From positions 2,418,001 through 2,482,000 of the forward strand of contig NC_005363.1 of the NCBI RefSeq assembly GCF_000196175.1: a stretch of 64,000 nucleotides of DNA, written 5' to 3'. The stretch comes from Bdellovibrio bacteriovorus HD100. GTDB taxonomy: Bacteria > Bdellovibrionota > Bdellovibrionia > Bdellovibrionales > Bdellovibrionaceae. Under the pieces are notes generated by a model. That model saw only the letters and a list, made by a program, of their open reading frames with translations, had not been told where the DNA came from and ran no database searches. Positions within the stretch are counted from its first letter, which is position 1. The number at the start of each line of letters is the position of its first letter. The position numbers and the translations under genes are program-made. Shown here in pieces: positions 15,965 through 25,224 of the stretch.

Positions 15965-16978
15965 TTATTCAATGCTGTCGATCCAGTCAGCCACGGCCTG
16001 CGCCTCTGCTGAAGACATAGAGCCGGACGTCGGCATATTGCGCGGCCCCGGACCCACCGTCGCACCCGTCAGACGGTAGTAAAGTTTTGATCCCGCAAGA
16101 TCCTTGGCCTTTACAAGACCACGGGAAAGCGCTTTGGTCTCTGTCAAGTTGCGGAAGTCCCCGTATGACGAGCTGTTATGGCAGCTCAGGCACTTCGCAT
16201 CGATGACGGCTTTGGCCGCCAGGAATTTTGGATTCTCTTCCACGACTTCCTTGCCTTCGTTGATCAACGCCGGATCAAAGATCACGTTTTCAATCAGATT
16301 GTTGGTGGCCACATAGCGGGACATCACATTCAGTTCGCCTTTGGTCAGCGCCAGACCGTCCGTGGCAGAGCCGCCATAGACGACATACTCATAGATCTGA
16401 CCGCCGGTTCCACCCGTCGCCACACTTTTCACGGTGAAAGCAAAATCTCCGGGAGTTCCGGTCTTTTGAATTTCAGCTGTCTGAACAACCCCATTCACCT
16501 GCAGGCTCATCTCGGTGGGTTTCACACCAAAGCCTGCCGCAATCACCATCTTACTGCCTGTGGATGGCAGATTCACTTCCATAAAAGAGATGTTGCTTGC
16601 ATCCGGTGCTGCGCGCACCACGCGGATCTTACCCGCAGCGATATTGATGTAAGCATCCTCTTGATTGGCCCCCGCAGACACTGAAAAAACTTTCCCCGTC
16701 ATGCTGGTATCCAGCGCCACCACAAACGACAGTTGATCCGCCATGAAAAGGGCTTTGTTGACATAGGAAGGATTGCCGGGTTTGGACCAGAAAGAAAGTT
16801 CGCTGGAGGACAAAAGTTTTGGCAGGGACTTCTGATCAAGTGCCTCGCGGGAATCAAAGATCCCCTGTTCGTAAAGAACCTGATCCTGCAAAGCAAAGTC
16901 GCTGCAGTTCTGGAACCCCAGAATCATCGCCAACCCCGCACTGCCGACCGCAACGGTCTTTAAAACCCCTAACTTCAT
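15965..16978 (-). CDS. Lipoprotein with a lectin-like middle domain and a cytochrome c-like C-terminus
   Basis: 337 residues from the ATG at 16978 (MKLGVLK); the open frame extends 19 codons further without a better start. The signal ends LAMILGFQNCSD, where Cys follows Phe-Gln-Asn, an unusual lipobox. Residues about 65-210 look like a LamG/concanavalin-type beta-sandwich (FVVALDTS, YINIAAGKIRVV, SLQVNGV). The C-terminal 90 residues hold CLSCHNSS and a distal Met-containing MPTSGSMSS, as in a small cytochrome c. It is the last gene of a five-gene minus-strand cluster. A perfect GTCTCA dyad lies 79 bp upstream. Confidence 0.7.
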   Translation of the reverse strand: MKLGVLKTVAVGSAGLAMILGFQNCSDFALQDQVLYEQGIFDSREALDQKSLPKLLSSSELSFWSKPGNPSYVNKALFMADQLSFVVALDTSMTGKVFSVSAGANQEDAYINIAAGKIRVVRAAPDASNISFMEVNLPSTGSKMVIAAGFGVKPTEMSLQVNGVVQTAEIQKTGTPGDFAFTVKSVATGGTGGQIYEYVVYGGSATDGLALTKGELNVMSRYVATNNLIENVIFDPALINEGKEVVEENPKFLAAKAVIDAKCLSCHNSSSYGDFRNLTETKALSRGLVKAKDLAGSKLYYRLTGATVGPGPRNMPTSGSMSSAEAQAVADWIDSIE

Positions 16979-17056
16979 TCGAACTCCCCCAAAAACATAC
17001 AGAACTCTTATCGGCACCAAACACGCAGAACCCAAGCCTTCCGTGTTTGGTTCCCT

Positions 17057-17071
17057 GTCTCAATCTGAGAC
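17057..17071. promoter_or_regulatory. Dyad GTCTCA-ATC-TGAGAC
   Basis: Perfect member of the dyad family. It lies in the gap upstream of the gene starting at 16978 and touches the stop codon of the gene ending at 17071. It may regulate the last gene of the cluster separately. Confidence 0.55.
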
Positions 17072-18330
17072 TATTGTGGCATTTGCAGATCCACCCATTT
17101 CTGCACGATGGCTTTCATGGAGGACGACATCAGACCACTGCGCGGCATCGGAGCATTCGCATCGTTGATACGACGAATGATTGCCGCTGACTTGGCCTTG
17201 GAAGCTGCATAATTGCTTAGGTCCAGGCCCCCGTCAGCCCCTGCACCTGAGTGACAGCTCAAACACTGAGTTTTGAACACATTCACTTTGGAATCATTTC
17301 CCACCAGCATCGCGTAAGTCACGTTTGCCGGAGCCTCATCCACCGGCACCACCACGTTCGTGCCCGTACCACAAGTCGCCGTTGACTCGGCTTTTTCTAT
17401 GGATGTGAACTGCAATGCAAACTTGTCTGTTGTTTTGGTTGTGTTCATCACCAGAAGCTGGGCATTCCCCACTGGCGCCAAGGCCAGCGGCGTCCCTGGG
17501 CACACCACTGCATTGATATTGCGGTAAACAGTGGCCGAATCCAGCATCTTGTCATTCACATAGAAGAACAGACCTTTCACCCGGTACTTGGCCGTGCCGG
17601 AAGTGATAGAAATTGTCGGGCTGCGGGCCGCATAGCCCACTTCACTGCCGCTGACTTTCGCGACCTGGAATTCCACGGACATTTTCAAAGGGAAGGTCGC
17701 AGCTTTGGCTGGCATGTCCGCCGCCGTGCTGTAGTTCCATTCGATCTTGGTCCATGTTGCCGGGTTGGCTTTGCTGTTCACAATCGTCGCGTTCGTTTTG
17801 TTGGCGGTCACAACGGATTTATCCACACCATCATCACCTTTGCAGGAAAGGAAGGCGGACTGAGCCGCGGCCCATTCCTGTTTCAGACTGGCGATCGCCC
17901 CATTGTGATGAGTGCCTGTGTAGGGCGGATTGTGCGCCGGATTCACAGCATTATCAGAAATCGAAGTGTAACCCTTGTCTTTGAAGACCTGATAGGACAT
18001 CAGCGAGTTCTTCGAAGCAAAGGCCGGCGCTTCGTGTTCACCGTTATGGCAGCCTGCGCAGTTGTTTTTCAGGAAGACGTAATAGCCGGAGCCGAACTTG
18101 GCATAGAGCTGATCTTCACACAGGTCCCCTGTGCTCTGCTCACCCTCTTCGGTCTCGCCCTCATCGGATCCACCCACCAAATCGGAGCTGCCCTGGTTGA
18201 CCAGCTTCACCGTTTGTGTGTCGATCTGAAAACCCTCGCCCAGACTCTGAGCGCAGTTTTGGAATGCCAAGACCAGGATCAGTCCCCCGGACACAGCCCC
18301 CAGAACCTTCAAAGATTGAAGTTTCTTCAT
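17071..18330 (-). CDS. Di-haem cytochrome c-like lipoprotein
   Basis: 419 residues. The signal peptide ends LVLAFQNCAQ, the second example of the FQNC lipobox. Two CxxCH motifs flank a beta-rich middle region: NNCAGCHNGEHEAP near residue 95 and TQCLSCHSGAGADGG near residue 370, the latter followed by a Met-bearing MPRSGLMSS. It is predicted to be a periplasm-facing or surface electron carrier. It lies 10 bp downstream of the DUF1501-like gene. The arrangement of haem domain plus C-terminal mini-cytochrome is shared with the 15965 gene. Confidence 0.72.
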   Translation of the reverse strand: MKKLQSLKVLGAVSGGLILVLAFQNCAQSLGEGFQIDTQTVKLVNQGSSDLVGGSDEGETEEGEQSTGDLCEDQLYAKFGSGYYVFLKNNCAGCHNGEHEAPAFASKNSLMSYQVFKDKGYTSISDNAVNPAHNPPYTGTHHNGAIASLKQEWAAAQSAFLSCKGDDGVDKSVVTANKTNATIVNSKANPATWTKIEWNYSTAADMPAKAATFPLKMSVEFQVAKVSGSEVGYAARSPTISITSGTAKYRVKGLFFYVNDKMLDSATVYRNINAVVCPGTPLALAPVGNAQLLVMNTTKTTDKFALQFTSIEKAESTATCGTGTNVVVPVDEAPANVTYAMLVGNDSKVNVFKTQCLSCHSGAGADGGLDLSNYAASKAKSAAIIRRINDANAPMPRSGLMSSSMKAIVQKWVDLQMPQ

Positions 18331-18340
18331 TCGCTTCCCC

Positions 18341-19753
18341 TTAAGCTACGTGAAGTTTAACAACTTTTTCAACATCGTCCGCCTGCAAGGTGGCCGGTGC
18401 CAGTTGTTTGAACATCCCCATCTTGTAATTCAAATTCAGATAGTTCGCCAGAATTGCCGCCGCCACATAGTCCGGACGGGAACCCACCAGCGTGGAAGTA
18501 TCCACACTCTGATCCGTCAGATAGTGACCGATTTGAGTCCCGCTGGAAGTCACTTTGCCTCTTGGATCAAAGGCAATGATGAATTGCAGTGATGACGAAT
18601 AGTCACTGGACCAGATACTGGATGAAGTGTCAGACACTTCGGAAGAACAGGCGCCGTCAGTGGTAACCATAATGAACAATTGCTTGTTCATCTGGCTGGC
18701 AAGCTCCAGCATGTTGCCGATCTGAACTCCCGCCGCGAAGTCTTTGGCATCCGCCGCAGTTCGCACACCCGGCGAGTGATAATCATAACCACCCAGAGTA
18801 ATACGGCCATGAGCGATATTGCCGTTCAATGCATTATAAACCACGCCCGCCGTCACCGCCGTGGCGTTGTTGGCAGCCGTCGCTGTATTGATTTTGTAAA
18901 CATTCTGCACGATGGTGTCTTTGCGAGGATCCACCCCCGTAGCGCCACCTGCCGCAATAATATCCCCGGACTTCACACCGGCCTCTTGCAAAGCCAGTTT
19001 CAATCCGTCATTTTTTGAGTTCAGTTTGGCCACCTGGGATTTCGTCATCTTGGAAACAAACGACGCCAGGGTTCTTTTTTGTTTGGCATTCAAAATGCCA
19101 TTGTCAGCCAAAACACTGGAATAGTTCAAAGCACCGAACATGTTATCCAGGCTCGCCAGCTCCAGAGAGGAGTTTGGCGAAGAAAACACGGGACGGATAT
19201 TTTCAGCCCCTGCGCCCTGATGCACACCCGGCAAAACTTTGCCGACAAGGCCTGCTCTTTCCAGCGGACCGGAAAGATCATAGAACGGGCGAAGAGCCGC
19301 CTGACCGTTGGTGTCGTTGGCAGTGTCTGTGCAAAGAGCCACAAGACGTGCTTTACCCAGAGTCGCAGTGCTGGCAACGGATTTAATGCCTTTGTGCAGT
19401 TGGGAACTGGAAGCAAAGTCCGCCCCCATCACTTTCTCTGTGGCAAAGCCGGCTTTGCCCAGGCCCAGTTTGGTGTAAGCTCCCAAAAGACTGCCGCCCT
19501 TGTCTTTTACGACAAAGTTCCCGTGCAGGGCCGCCCCGCCACTCAGGCTTAAAGTCACAAATGGGATCATCGGGTCGCCTTCGGCCGCCACGGCTTTGCT
19601 TCCCATGGTCAAAATAGAAGTCACCGCCCCTGGCACCGCGACACGGGCTGCGAAGGACAAAACTCCGGTTTCAAGCAATTCCCGTCGTGAAAGCTTCAGG
19701 CTGGACAGGTCGGTTTTTTCATCCAGGACTTTTTGCAGTTTATCGTTTTTCAT
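18341..19753 (-). CDS. Tat-exported DUF1501-like protein
   Basis: 470 residues from the ATG at 19753, chosen because GGGGGGAAT precedes it and a twin-arginine signal follows (LKLSRRELLETGVLSFAARVAV). The mature part begins DPMIPFVTLSLSGGAALHGNF and contains LGGYDYHSPG and VTTDGACSSEV. This resembles DUF1501 proteins (distant alkaline-phosphatase/sulfatase-like fold). In other bacteria such proteins are encoded beside DUF1592/DUF1588 or DUF1800 partners, as seems the case here with the 20460 gene. Tat export suggests a folded or cofactor-containing periplasmic protein. The biochemical activity is unknown. Confidence 0.68.
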   Translation of the reverse strand: MKNDKLQKVLDEKTDLSSLKLSRRELLETGVLSFAARVAVPGAVTSILTMGSKAVAAEGDPMIPFVTLSLSGGAALHGNFVVKDKGGSLLGAYTKLGLGKAGFATEKVMGADFASSSQLHKGIKSVASTATLGKARLVALCTDTANDTNGQAALRPFYDLSGPLERAGLVGKVLPGVHQGAGAENIRPVFSSPNSSLELASLDNMFGALNYSSVLADNGILNAKQKRTLASFVSKMTKSQVAKLNSKNDGLKLALQEAGVKSGDIIAAGGATGVDPRKDTIVQNVYKINTATAANNATAVTAGVVYNALNGNIAHGRITLGGYDYHSPGVRTAADAKDFAAGVQIGNMLELASQMNKQLFIMVTTDGACSSEVSDTSSSIWSSDYSSSLQFIIAFDPRGKVTSSGTQIGHYLTDQSVDTSTLVGSRPDYVAAAILANYLNLNYKMGMFKQLAPATLQADDVEKVVKLHVA

Positions 19754-19778
19754 ATTCCCCCCAAATCCCCGTTGTCCG

Positions 19779-20456
19779 TTACAGAAGGTAAGATTCCGGC
19801 ACGGACAACATGCCTGAACAGATAAAGACGGCCAGTTTGTCAGACTCTGTCGCTTTCCCCAAAGCGGCTGAATCCAAAGTGCTGTAGTACTCATCCACAG
19901 CTTGTGTGATGAAGGCTAGCTCTTCACTGGATGGCTTGCGCATCCAAAAGCGGTCGATCATCAGAATGTACGTGTTGATAGCGCCCATTTTTCCATAAGT
20001 GCCGGGACCTTTCGCAAAATCCAGATACTTAAAGATGTCACGAGGGCCCTTTTTTTCTTTATTCACGGCCTGCTGACAAACCACGCCCGCCAGCGAAGTC
20101 GTGGCGATAATACTTGGTGAATTCACCAGAGTCAGATCATTCTGAGGAACCAGCAGATTGCGGCGATAATTGATCTCGGCATTCACAGTTCCCATATTGA
20201 TGTCGGTGCTTTTCAGATTCAACAGCGACATCATGGACTCCAGCGTTTGTTTCGCATCCACCGGCGCCCCATCTATATCCGACTGGGTTTTGTTGCTCAC
20301 ACTGCTGTTGCTGCCATCGACGCTGCCCCCGTTTAAGGTGACCTCTTCAAGGCTGGCAAAGTCAGTCTGCTGAGCACAGTTCTGAAAGGACATTGTCACA
20401 AACAGGAAAGAGAAGCTCACGCCAATCACTGCGCCAATTTTTTTCTTAGCATTCAT
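19779..20456 (-). CDS. FQNC-type lipoprotein of unknown function
   Basis: 225 residues. The signal ends FVTMSFQNCAQ, the third FQNC lipobox in this cluster. A Ser/Asn-rich linker follows, then a mostly helical domain without CxxCH. It sits between the haem protein (stop at 20460, 3 bp away) and the DUF1501-like gene (25-bp gap), so all three are likely one transcript. The closing segment, with SEELAFITQAVDEYYSTLD and VFICSGMLSVPESYLL, resembles the helical tails found in DUF1592/DUF1595-type partners. That similarity is weak. Confidence 0.62.
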   Translation of the reverse strand: MNAKKKIGAVIGVSFSFLFVTMSFQNCAQQTDFASLEEVTLNGGSVDGSNSSVSNKTQSDIDGAPVDAKQTLESMMSLLNLKSTDINMGTVNAEINYRRNLLVPQNDLTLVNSPSIIATTSLAGVVCQQAVNKEKKGPRDIFKYLDFAKGPGTYGKMGAINTYILMIDRFWMRKPSSEELAFITQAVDEYYSTLDSAALGKATESDKLAVFICSGMLSVPESYLL

Positions 20457-20459
20457 GGT

Positions 20460-22304
20460 CTACTCCTCTTTCACCACGCCACAGACCGGGTCCAGGGCGA
20501 CTTCAGTATAAAGACTTTTCAAATTATAATTCACGGCTTCAAAGCGGTCGCCCAGACGAACCAGCGTCGAGTACTGCGTGGACTCCAGCTTTTTCAGGCA
20601 CACACTTTCATAAACGCGTTTGGCCATACACTGGGAAAAACGACGGCTCTGTGAAAGCATTTTACCAAAATCCTTCACGCCCTGACCGCCACCGGCATTG
20701 CCACCTCTCCAGCCGAAGAAAGTGGACTTACTGCCCAATACCGCGTTGTTGACGAAGTTATCGCTGTTCACCACGAAACCATACGGGTAACTGCCCTTGT
20801 TCATTTTTGCCGCCACCCCGGTGCTTGAATCAAACACATTGCGTGGGAACAGGCGAAGCTCTTCCCGGGCTTCCAGATAAGGAGTCACCAGATTGATATT
20901 GGCCGGACGACCTTTGTTGATCAGCTTGCCCAACAAGCGGGTTCTTTCAGCCTCGGAGGCTCCCGAAAGGCTGGACTCATAGTGAATATACATCAAAGAC
21001 ATTTCTCTTTTATTGTCCAGGTTGCAGATCAGGAAACGTCTTTCACGCTCCTGGTCAGTGATATTGGCGGTGCCGAAATGATTCACACACGTTGTCGTGT
21101 ACATGTTCTTGTATTCATCAGTGGTGCGCTTCGCCTTGATGTCAGCCAGAACGCTGGCTTTTTTTGCACTGAAGTCCGCGGCAATTGCATTGGCAACCGC
21201 CGGATCACGAATCGTGTCCAATGTGCCCATCAATGTACCGCGGGCCGTGGCCTCTGCGGTCCCGCGTTTGATCAAATACGCCAGACGGGTCGTAAACCAG
21301 GTGGAATTTTCCTGTCTGTTCACCAGATCCGGAAGAATGTCTGCCGTTACTTTGGCAATATAGTTGGTATTATAGGTGTTGTAGTCAGCCTGAATGCCAT
21401 GCTGATTGAAGAAGTCCCCGTTCATCTGGGAATATGTGCCGGTCGCGCCACCCGTGGTGAAGTTAGTGTAGTCCATCTTCGCAAAGGCACCACGCATACC
21501 ATCCATCACGGAATGGCAGCTCTTACAGCTGGTCAGATATTTGTTGTGATCCCCCGCCGGGAAACGTTCCACGTCACGGCCCACGTATTGGTCAGAAGCA
21601 GATGAATCTGCCGCTTCCGCCATGGACACACACAGGAACTGTTTCAAAGAAAACTCAACGGCACGACGGTTGGTACCACCGCTCAGGTTTCTTTCTGCAA
21701 AGGTGCGGGTCGTAAACACACCGGCTGGTTCAGGATTGTTGTCCAGGCTGACCATCTCATAGCTCTTCTCTGACTGCAGATACGGCGTGCTCCACGCAGA
21801 CTTCACCATCTTTTGGCGCGGCTGCTGAACCAAGGCTGTCTGCAGGTTCATATAAGAAGTTTCAACAGGCGTGTAATTGGCCTGATTGAACATACGGGTT
21901 CTTTGATCAGTCTCGTTGGGAACACCTTTAACATCATAAAAATAATCGGCCGTCAGAATGTCCCGGAAATCCTTGCCATCACGAACCACACCGACGATCA
22001 ACGCCGAGAAATCGTTGAAGGGAACTTTCACGGATTCATCTTTATTTGAAAGCTTCAGGGACAGATTTTTGATCTGCACATTCAAAAAGTCTGAAGTGCC
22101 GGTAATATAGTTCGCAGCACCGCGGGTGTCCCCTTTTGCAATCAGCTCCGCCACTTGCTTAAGCTCGGGCTTGGTGGACGACACCTTAACGCCGGTCATT
22201 CTCTCATAGAGTTTCTTGGCCTTGAGCATGTCTGACTCTGCCGCATGAGCGTTTACAATAGAAAACGCTGACGCCACGACAACAAGATATTTGTAGCCCC
22301 TCAT
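20460..22304 (-). CDS. Exported haem protein, DUF1588/DUF1592-like
   Basis: 614 residues from the ATG at 22304, with AAGGGGGAA upstream; a TTG two codons earlier is less likely. There is a signal peptide (VVVASAFSIVNAHA). One haem motif occurs in YLTSCKSCHSVMDGMRGAFAKMDY. This matches the CxxCHxxMDxxxxAxxxxD pattern of planctomycete-type DUF1588 proteins. The flanking regions (GTNRRAVEFSLKQFLCVSM) also fit that family. It is the first gene of the cluster, so the promoter probably lies in the 389-bp gap upstream. Confidence 0.7.
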   Translation of the reverse strand: MRGYKYLVVVASAFSIVNAHAAESDMLKAKKLYERMTGVKVSSTKPELKQVAELIAKGDTRGAANYITGTSDFLNVQIKNLSLKLSNKDESVKVPFNDFSALIVGVVRDGKDFRDILTADYFYDVKGVPNETDQRTRMFNQANYTPVETSYMNLQTALVQQPRQKMVKSAWSTPYLQSEKSYEMVSLDNNPEPAGVFTTRTFAERNLSGGTNRRAVEFSLKQFLCVSMAEAADSSASDQYVGRDVERFPAGDHNKYLTSCKSCHSVMDGMRGAFAKMDYTNFTTGGATGTYSQMNGDFFNQHGIQADYNTYNTNYIAKVTADILPDLVNRQENSTWFTTRLAYLIKRGTAEATARGTLMGTLDTIRDPAVANAIAADFSAKKASVLADIKAKRTTDEYKNMYTTTCVNHFGTANITDQERERRFLICNLDNKREMSLMYIHYESSLSGASEAERTRLLGKLINKGRPANINLVTPYLEAREELRLFPRNVFDSSTGVAAKMNKGSYPYGFVVNSDNFVNNAVLGSKSTFFGWRGGNAGGGQGVKDFGKMLSQSRRFSQCMAKRVYESVCLKKLESTQYSTLVRLGDRFEAVNYNLKSLYTEVALDPVCGVVKEE

Positions 22305-22693
22305 ACTCAATTCCCCCTTGAGTGATTACATTATCGTCTAATTTGGGAAAAATTGTGATGCTCCGGCAGAAAATAATCGTTCGACAATCCCTGTAGAAGA
22401 CATTGACGACGAATCAGAGAGAGACACTTTTACCGTCTGTCCACATGTAAGTACCTGACAACAGGAATTCAGAATCCCCGGTTGAGACATTTTCCTGCCC
22501 CGGGAATGTGAAAACTAACTGTTCCCCACGGGAAAAAAAACTGCTTCCTGGTTCCGCGAGTGCTTCAAGCCGAGACACAGACGCTGTGAACCCGCGTTTT
22601 TCAGAGATTTATTCCGCATTTAGCCCCCCGTCCCTGCCGACTTGGGGAACATCTTTTCCTTTAGTTCCGTTTCAAATTGTCGATAAAGTCATT
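22305..22693. other. 389-bp divergent intergenic region
   Basis: It separates the haem/DUF1501 cluster from the barrel gene at 22694. A weak TTGACG at 22404 and a lone TGAGAC half-site near 22482 are visible. An open frame from a GTG at 22508 runs into the barrel gene but has no SD or signal-like sequence. I see no RNA gene or riboswitch that I can name. Confidence 0.4.
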
Positions 22694-23533
22694 ATGAGAT
22701 TTTTGCTTGCAACACTATTGATATCATCTTTGGTTTCACCAGCTTGGGCACTTAAAACAGTTGTCGTCAAAGGCGATCGCGCCTTGATTGACCTGGAAGG
22801 CGAAGACCTTCAAGTGGGTGACAAACTCGGGGCCCGCAATGCCGAAGGCAAGGCTCGCGCTCTGCTCGAGGTAAAGCAAATCAAAAATGGCAAAGCCGTC
22901 GCGGCCGTCCTGAAAGGGCAAATGAGTGCGGATCTGACTGTTGCAAAAATCGGCGGCAGCAAAGCGGCCGCCCCTGCCAAAGCCGCCCCGGAAAAAGCGG
23001 GCAAAAGTAAATCCTCCTGGGGTGTGACTGCAGGTTATGCCATGAACAACATGACCGTAAAACCCAGCGCCAGCTCTTCGGTGGCTTTGAGTGGCAGCAG
23101 CATCAATGCTTCCGCCTTCTATCAGATGCCGCTGGATGGAAACATCAGCGCCCGCATTCTGGGTGGTTATGAAACCCTGAGTGCCAAAGGCAGCTCGTCC
23201 ACCGTCAGCTGCTCCGGCTCTGATTGCACAGTGGATATCAGCTATCTGGGTGTTGAAGCCCTGGTTCGTTATTCATATCTTCGCAGCACCAAGTTTGATG
23301 CCTGGGTGGGCGGTGGTCTGGGCTTCCTTTTCGCTATTGGCAAATCCAGTAACGTTCTGGATACCAGCAAAATCAGCACGAACCAAACCATCGTGGGGTC
23401 TTTGGGTCTGGATTATCATCTGGATCGCAAAAGCTTCATCCCGGTCCAGCTGGACTATGCCATGTTCCCGGACAACAACACATCTTCAGCAAATCAGATC
23501 ATCCTCCGGGCTGGATGGGGCTGGCAGTTCTAA
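22694..23533 (+). CDS. Outer-membrane beta-barrel protein
   Basis: 279 residues from the ATG at 22694 (MRFLLATLLISSLVSPAWA signal). A small beta domain (about 20-95, VVVKGDRALIDLEGEDLQVGD) is followed by a Lys/Ala/Pro linker and then an OmpA/Ail-size barrel of about 165 residues ending in GWGWQF. The linker resembles that of the 14762 barrel. It overlaps the next gene by one base (TAATG), so translation is probably coupled. Confidence 0.72.
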   Translation: MRFLLATLLISSLVSPAWALKTVVVKGDRALIDLEGEDLQVGDKLGARNAEGKARALLEVKQIKNGKAVAAVLKGQMSADLTVAKIGGSKAAAPAKAAPEKAGKSKSSWGVTAGYAMNNMTVKPSASSSVALSGSSINASAFYQMPLDGNISARILGGYETLSAKGSSSTVSCSGSDCTVDISYLGVEALVRYSYLRSTKFDAWVGGGLGFLFAIGKSSNVLDTSKISTNQTIVGSLGLDYHLDRKSFIPVQLDYAMFPDNNTSSANQIILRAGWGWQF

Positions 23534-25173
23534 TGAAGAAGGTCTTCTTTTCTTTGATCGCCTTCATTGCGGTGTCGGCCTACTATAAAGACAAAGAAGG
23601 CCAGGCCGACTTTGCCTCCACCAGCCGCACTTTCACTCCAATCAAACTTCCTGCCCTGCCAAAGAGTGGTTTGAACAACTTCAACACCGCTGCAGAAGCC
23701 TACAATTTTCAGGAGTCCCAGCACGAAAGAAACGTCTTTCACTGGACGCCGGGCTTTCCCGTCTATATTCCAACTTTTGACAGCCAAAACCGCCCTTACC
23801 TGCGCCAGCATGAGCGCAGTCAGACGACCGCTCTGACCAGCGGTTTTGTCCGCTATGATGGTGGCGGCTGGACGGAACTGTCCCTGGGAACTGACTTTTT
23901 AAAAGATCTCCTCCCGAAATCCAACATTGAAGAGTTGACCCGCGCCAATCGCCAGGACCTTTTGTGGGATCCAAAAATGGCGGTCTTTGACCGGGACGAC
24001 ATCATGTACACGCCTTTGCGTATCAAAGATGGCAGCAAGAAAAACTATGTGGTGGCCTATTCCAAAGACTACGGTCGCAGCTGGAAAGCATTGAGCCTTC
24101 TCACTGAAACGACTTTGCCTGAATGGTATGACCTGGAAAGACCCGCATCCGTCGAGCCTCTGCCCGGTCCTCCGGCGTTTTTATACTATCAAGCCACGGG
24201 CAAAGCCCCAGGGTATGAAAGCGGCTTTGAGTACTGGCAAGGCACTGTCGGCAAATTGACTTTCCAGACCACCCGATTTGACAACGGAGAGCTGGTCAAG
24301 GACCTGCCTTTGGTACTTTCTGAAAGTGCGCAGCCCATCGGCTATCGCAGTGGCAGCGGCGTGAAAATCCTGCGCTCCAAAGACAAGTACTTTATCACCT
24401 GGCTGGAAGCGACACTGGATCACAAGATGGAAAAAAACGAGCGGGGCCGTGTGACAAACTCCAGGCCTGACAAGGCTGGCAATCCCTACTCTGCCATCTG
24501 GATTGCGGAAGTTGACATTAGAACCCGCAACTTTAAAAAAACCGAGATTCTGAAAACCTGGCCTTTGAACGACAGTCACAACCAGCCGGCTATTGTGCGC
24601 AGTCAGGATGGAACTTTGCATGTGATCGGGGGCGCACATGGTGCCCACTTCACTTACACACGCAGCTTAAAACCTGAATCTATCGACAGCTGGAGTCCCG
24701 CCGAGTATGTCAACACCACCGACAGCGGTTACTCGGCCAACTTCAACATTCCGGGTGTTAAAGGCGGCAGTCAGACTTACGTGTCTTTGGTGATTGACCC
24801 GCAAAACCGCCTGCATCTGGCTTACCGCCTGTGGGCCCATGACAAGTCGGTTTTCGATTTTGAGTATTTCGGGGCCCTGGCTTATCAAAGTGCCGAACCT
24901 GATAGCGGTGGAAAAAACTGGAAATGGTCAGAGCCAAAGATTCTGGTATATCCGAACGCTCAAGAATACACGCACTACTATCAGGTGCTGACGATCGACC
25001 GCAAAGGCAGCCTGTATCTGGAGTACAGTCAGATGCGGCCCTATGCACCTTACTATTTTAAATCACCCGGTGGCGAGGCCATCAACACTTCCCCCATGCT
25101 GAATTCAGCCCTGCTGAAATCCGAGGATCAGGGGAAAAACTGGTTCCTGGTCGTTGATAAGGATTTCAAATAA
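23533..25173 (+). CDS. Exported BNR/Asp-box repeat protein (sialidase-like propeller)
   Basis: 546 residues from the ATG at 23533, overlapping the upstream stop. The N-terminus is hydrophobic (MKKVFFSLIAFIAVSA), a signal or anchor. At least two Asp boxes of the S-x-D-x-G-x-x-W type are present (YSKDYGRSWKAL, SEDQGKNWFLV), as in six-bladed neuraminidase-type propellers. I cannot identify a full sialidase Arg triad, so glycan hydrolysis is unproven. It is translationally coupled to an outer-membrane barrel, which suggests a joint surface function. Confidence 0.65.
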   Translation: MKKVFFSLIAFIAVSAYYKDKEGQADFASTSRTFTPIKLPALPKSGLNNFNTAAEAYNFQESQHERNVFHWTPGFPVYIPTFDSQNRPYLRQHERSQTTALTSGFVRYDGGGWTELSLGTDFLKDLLPKSNIEELTRANRQDLLWDPKMAVFDRDDIMYTPLRIKDGSKKNYVVAYSKDYGRSWKALSLLTETTLPEWYDLERPASVEPLPGPPAFLYYQATGKAPGYESGFEYWQGTVGKLTFQTTRFDNGELVKDLPLVLSESAQPIGYRSGSGVKILRSKDKYFITWLEATLDHKMEKNERGRVTNSRPDKAGNPYSAIWIAEVDIRTRNFKKTEILKTWPLNDSHNQPAIVRSQDGTLHVIGGAHGAHFTYTRSLKPESIDSWSPAEYVNTTDSGYSANFNIPGVKGGSQTYVSLVIDPQNRLHLAYRLWAHDKSVFDFEYFGALAYQSAEPDSGGKNWKWSEPKILVYPNAQEYTHYYQVLTIDRKGSLYLEYSQMRPYAPYYFKSPGGEAINTSPMLNSALLKSEDQGKNWFLVVDKDFK

Positions 25174-25200
25174 AAAAAGCTCCCGAACGGGAGCTTTTTA
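25172..25200. terminator. Intrinsic terminator, bidirectional
   Basis: AAAAAAAGCTCCC-gaac-GGGAGCTTTTT, between convergent genes. Confidence 0.92.
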
Positions 25201-25224
25201 TCTTTCAGACTTTTTAAATCTGAA

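Noticed and set aside
22508-22693. In-frame 62-codon extension of the barrel protein from a GTG
   Set aside because: It has no SD and a Ser/Pro-rich composition, and it would bury a clear signal peptide that begins at 22694.
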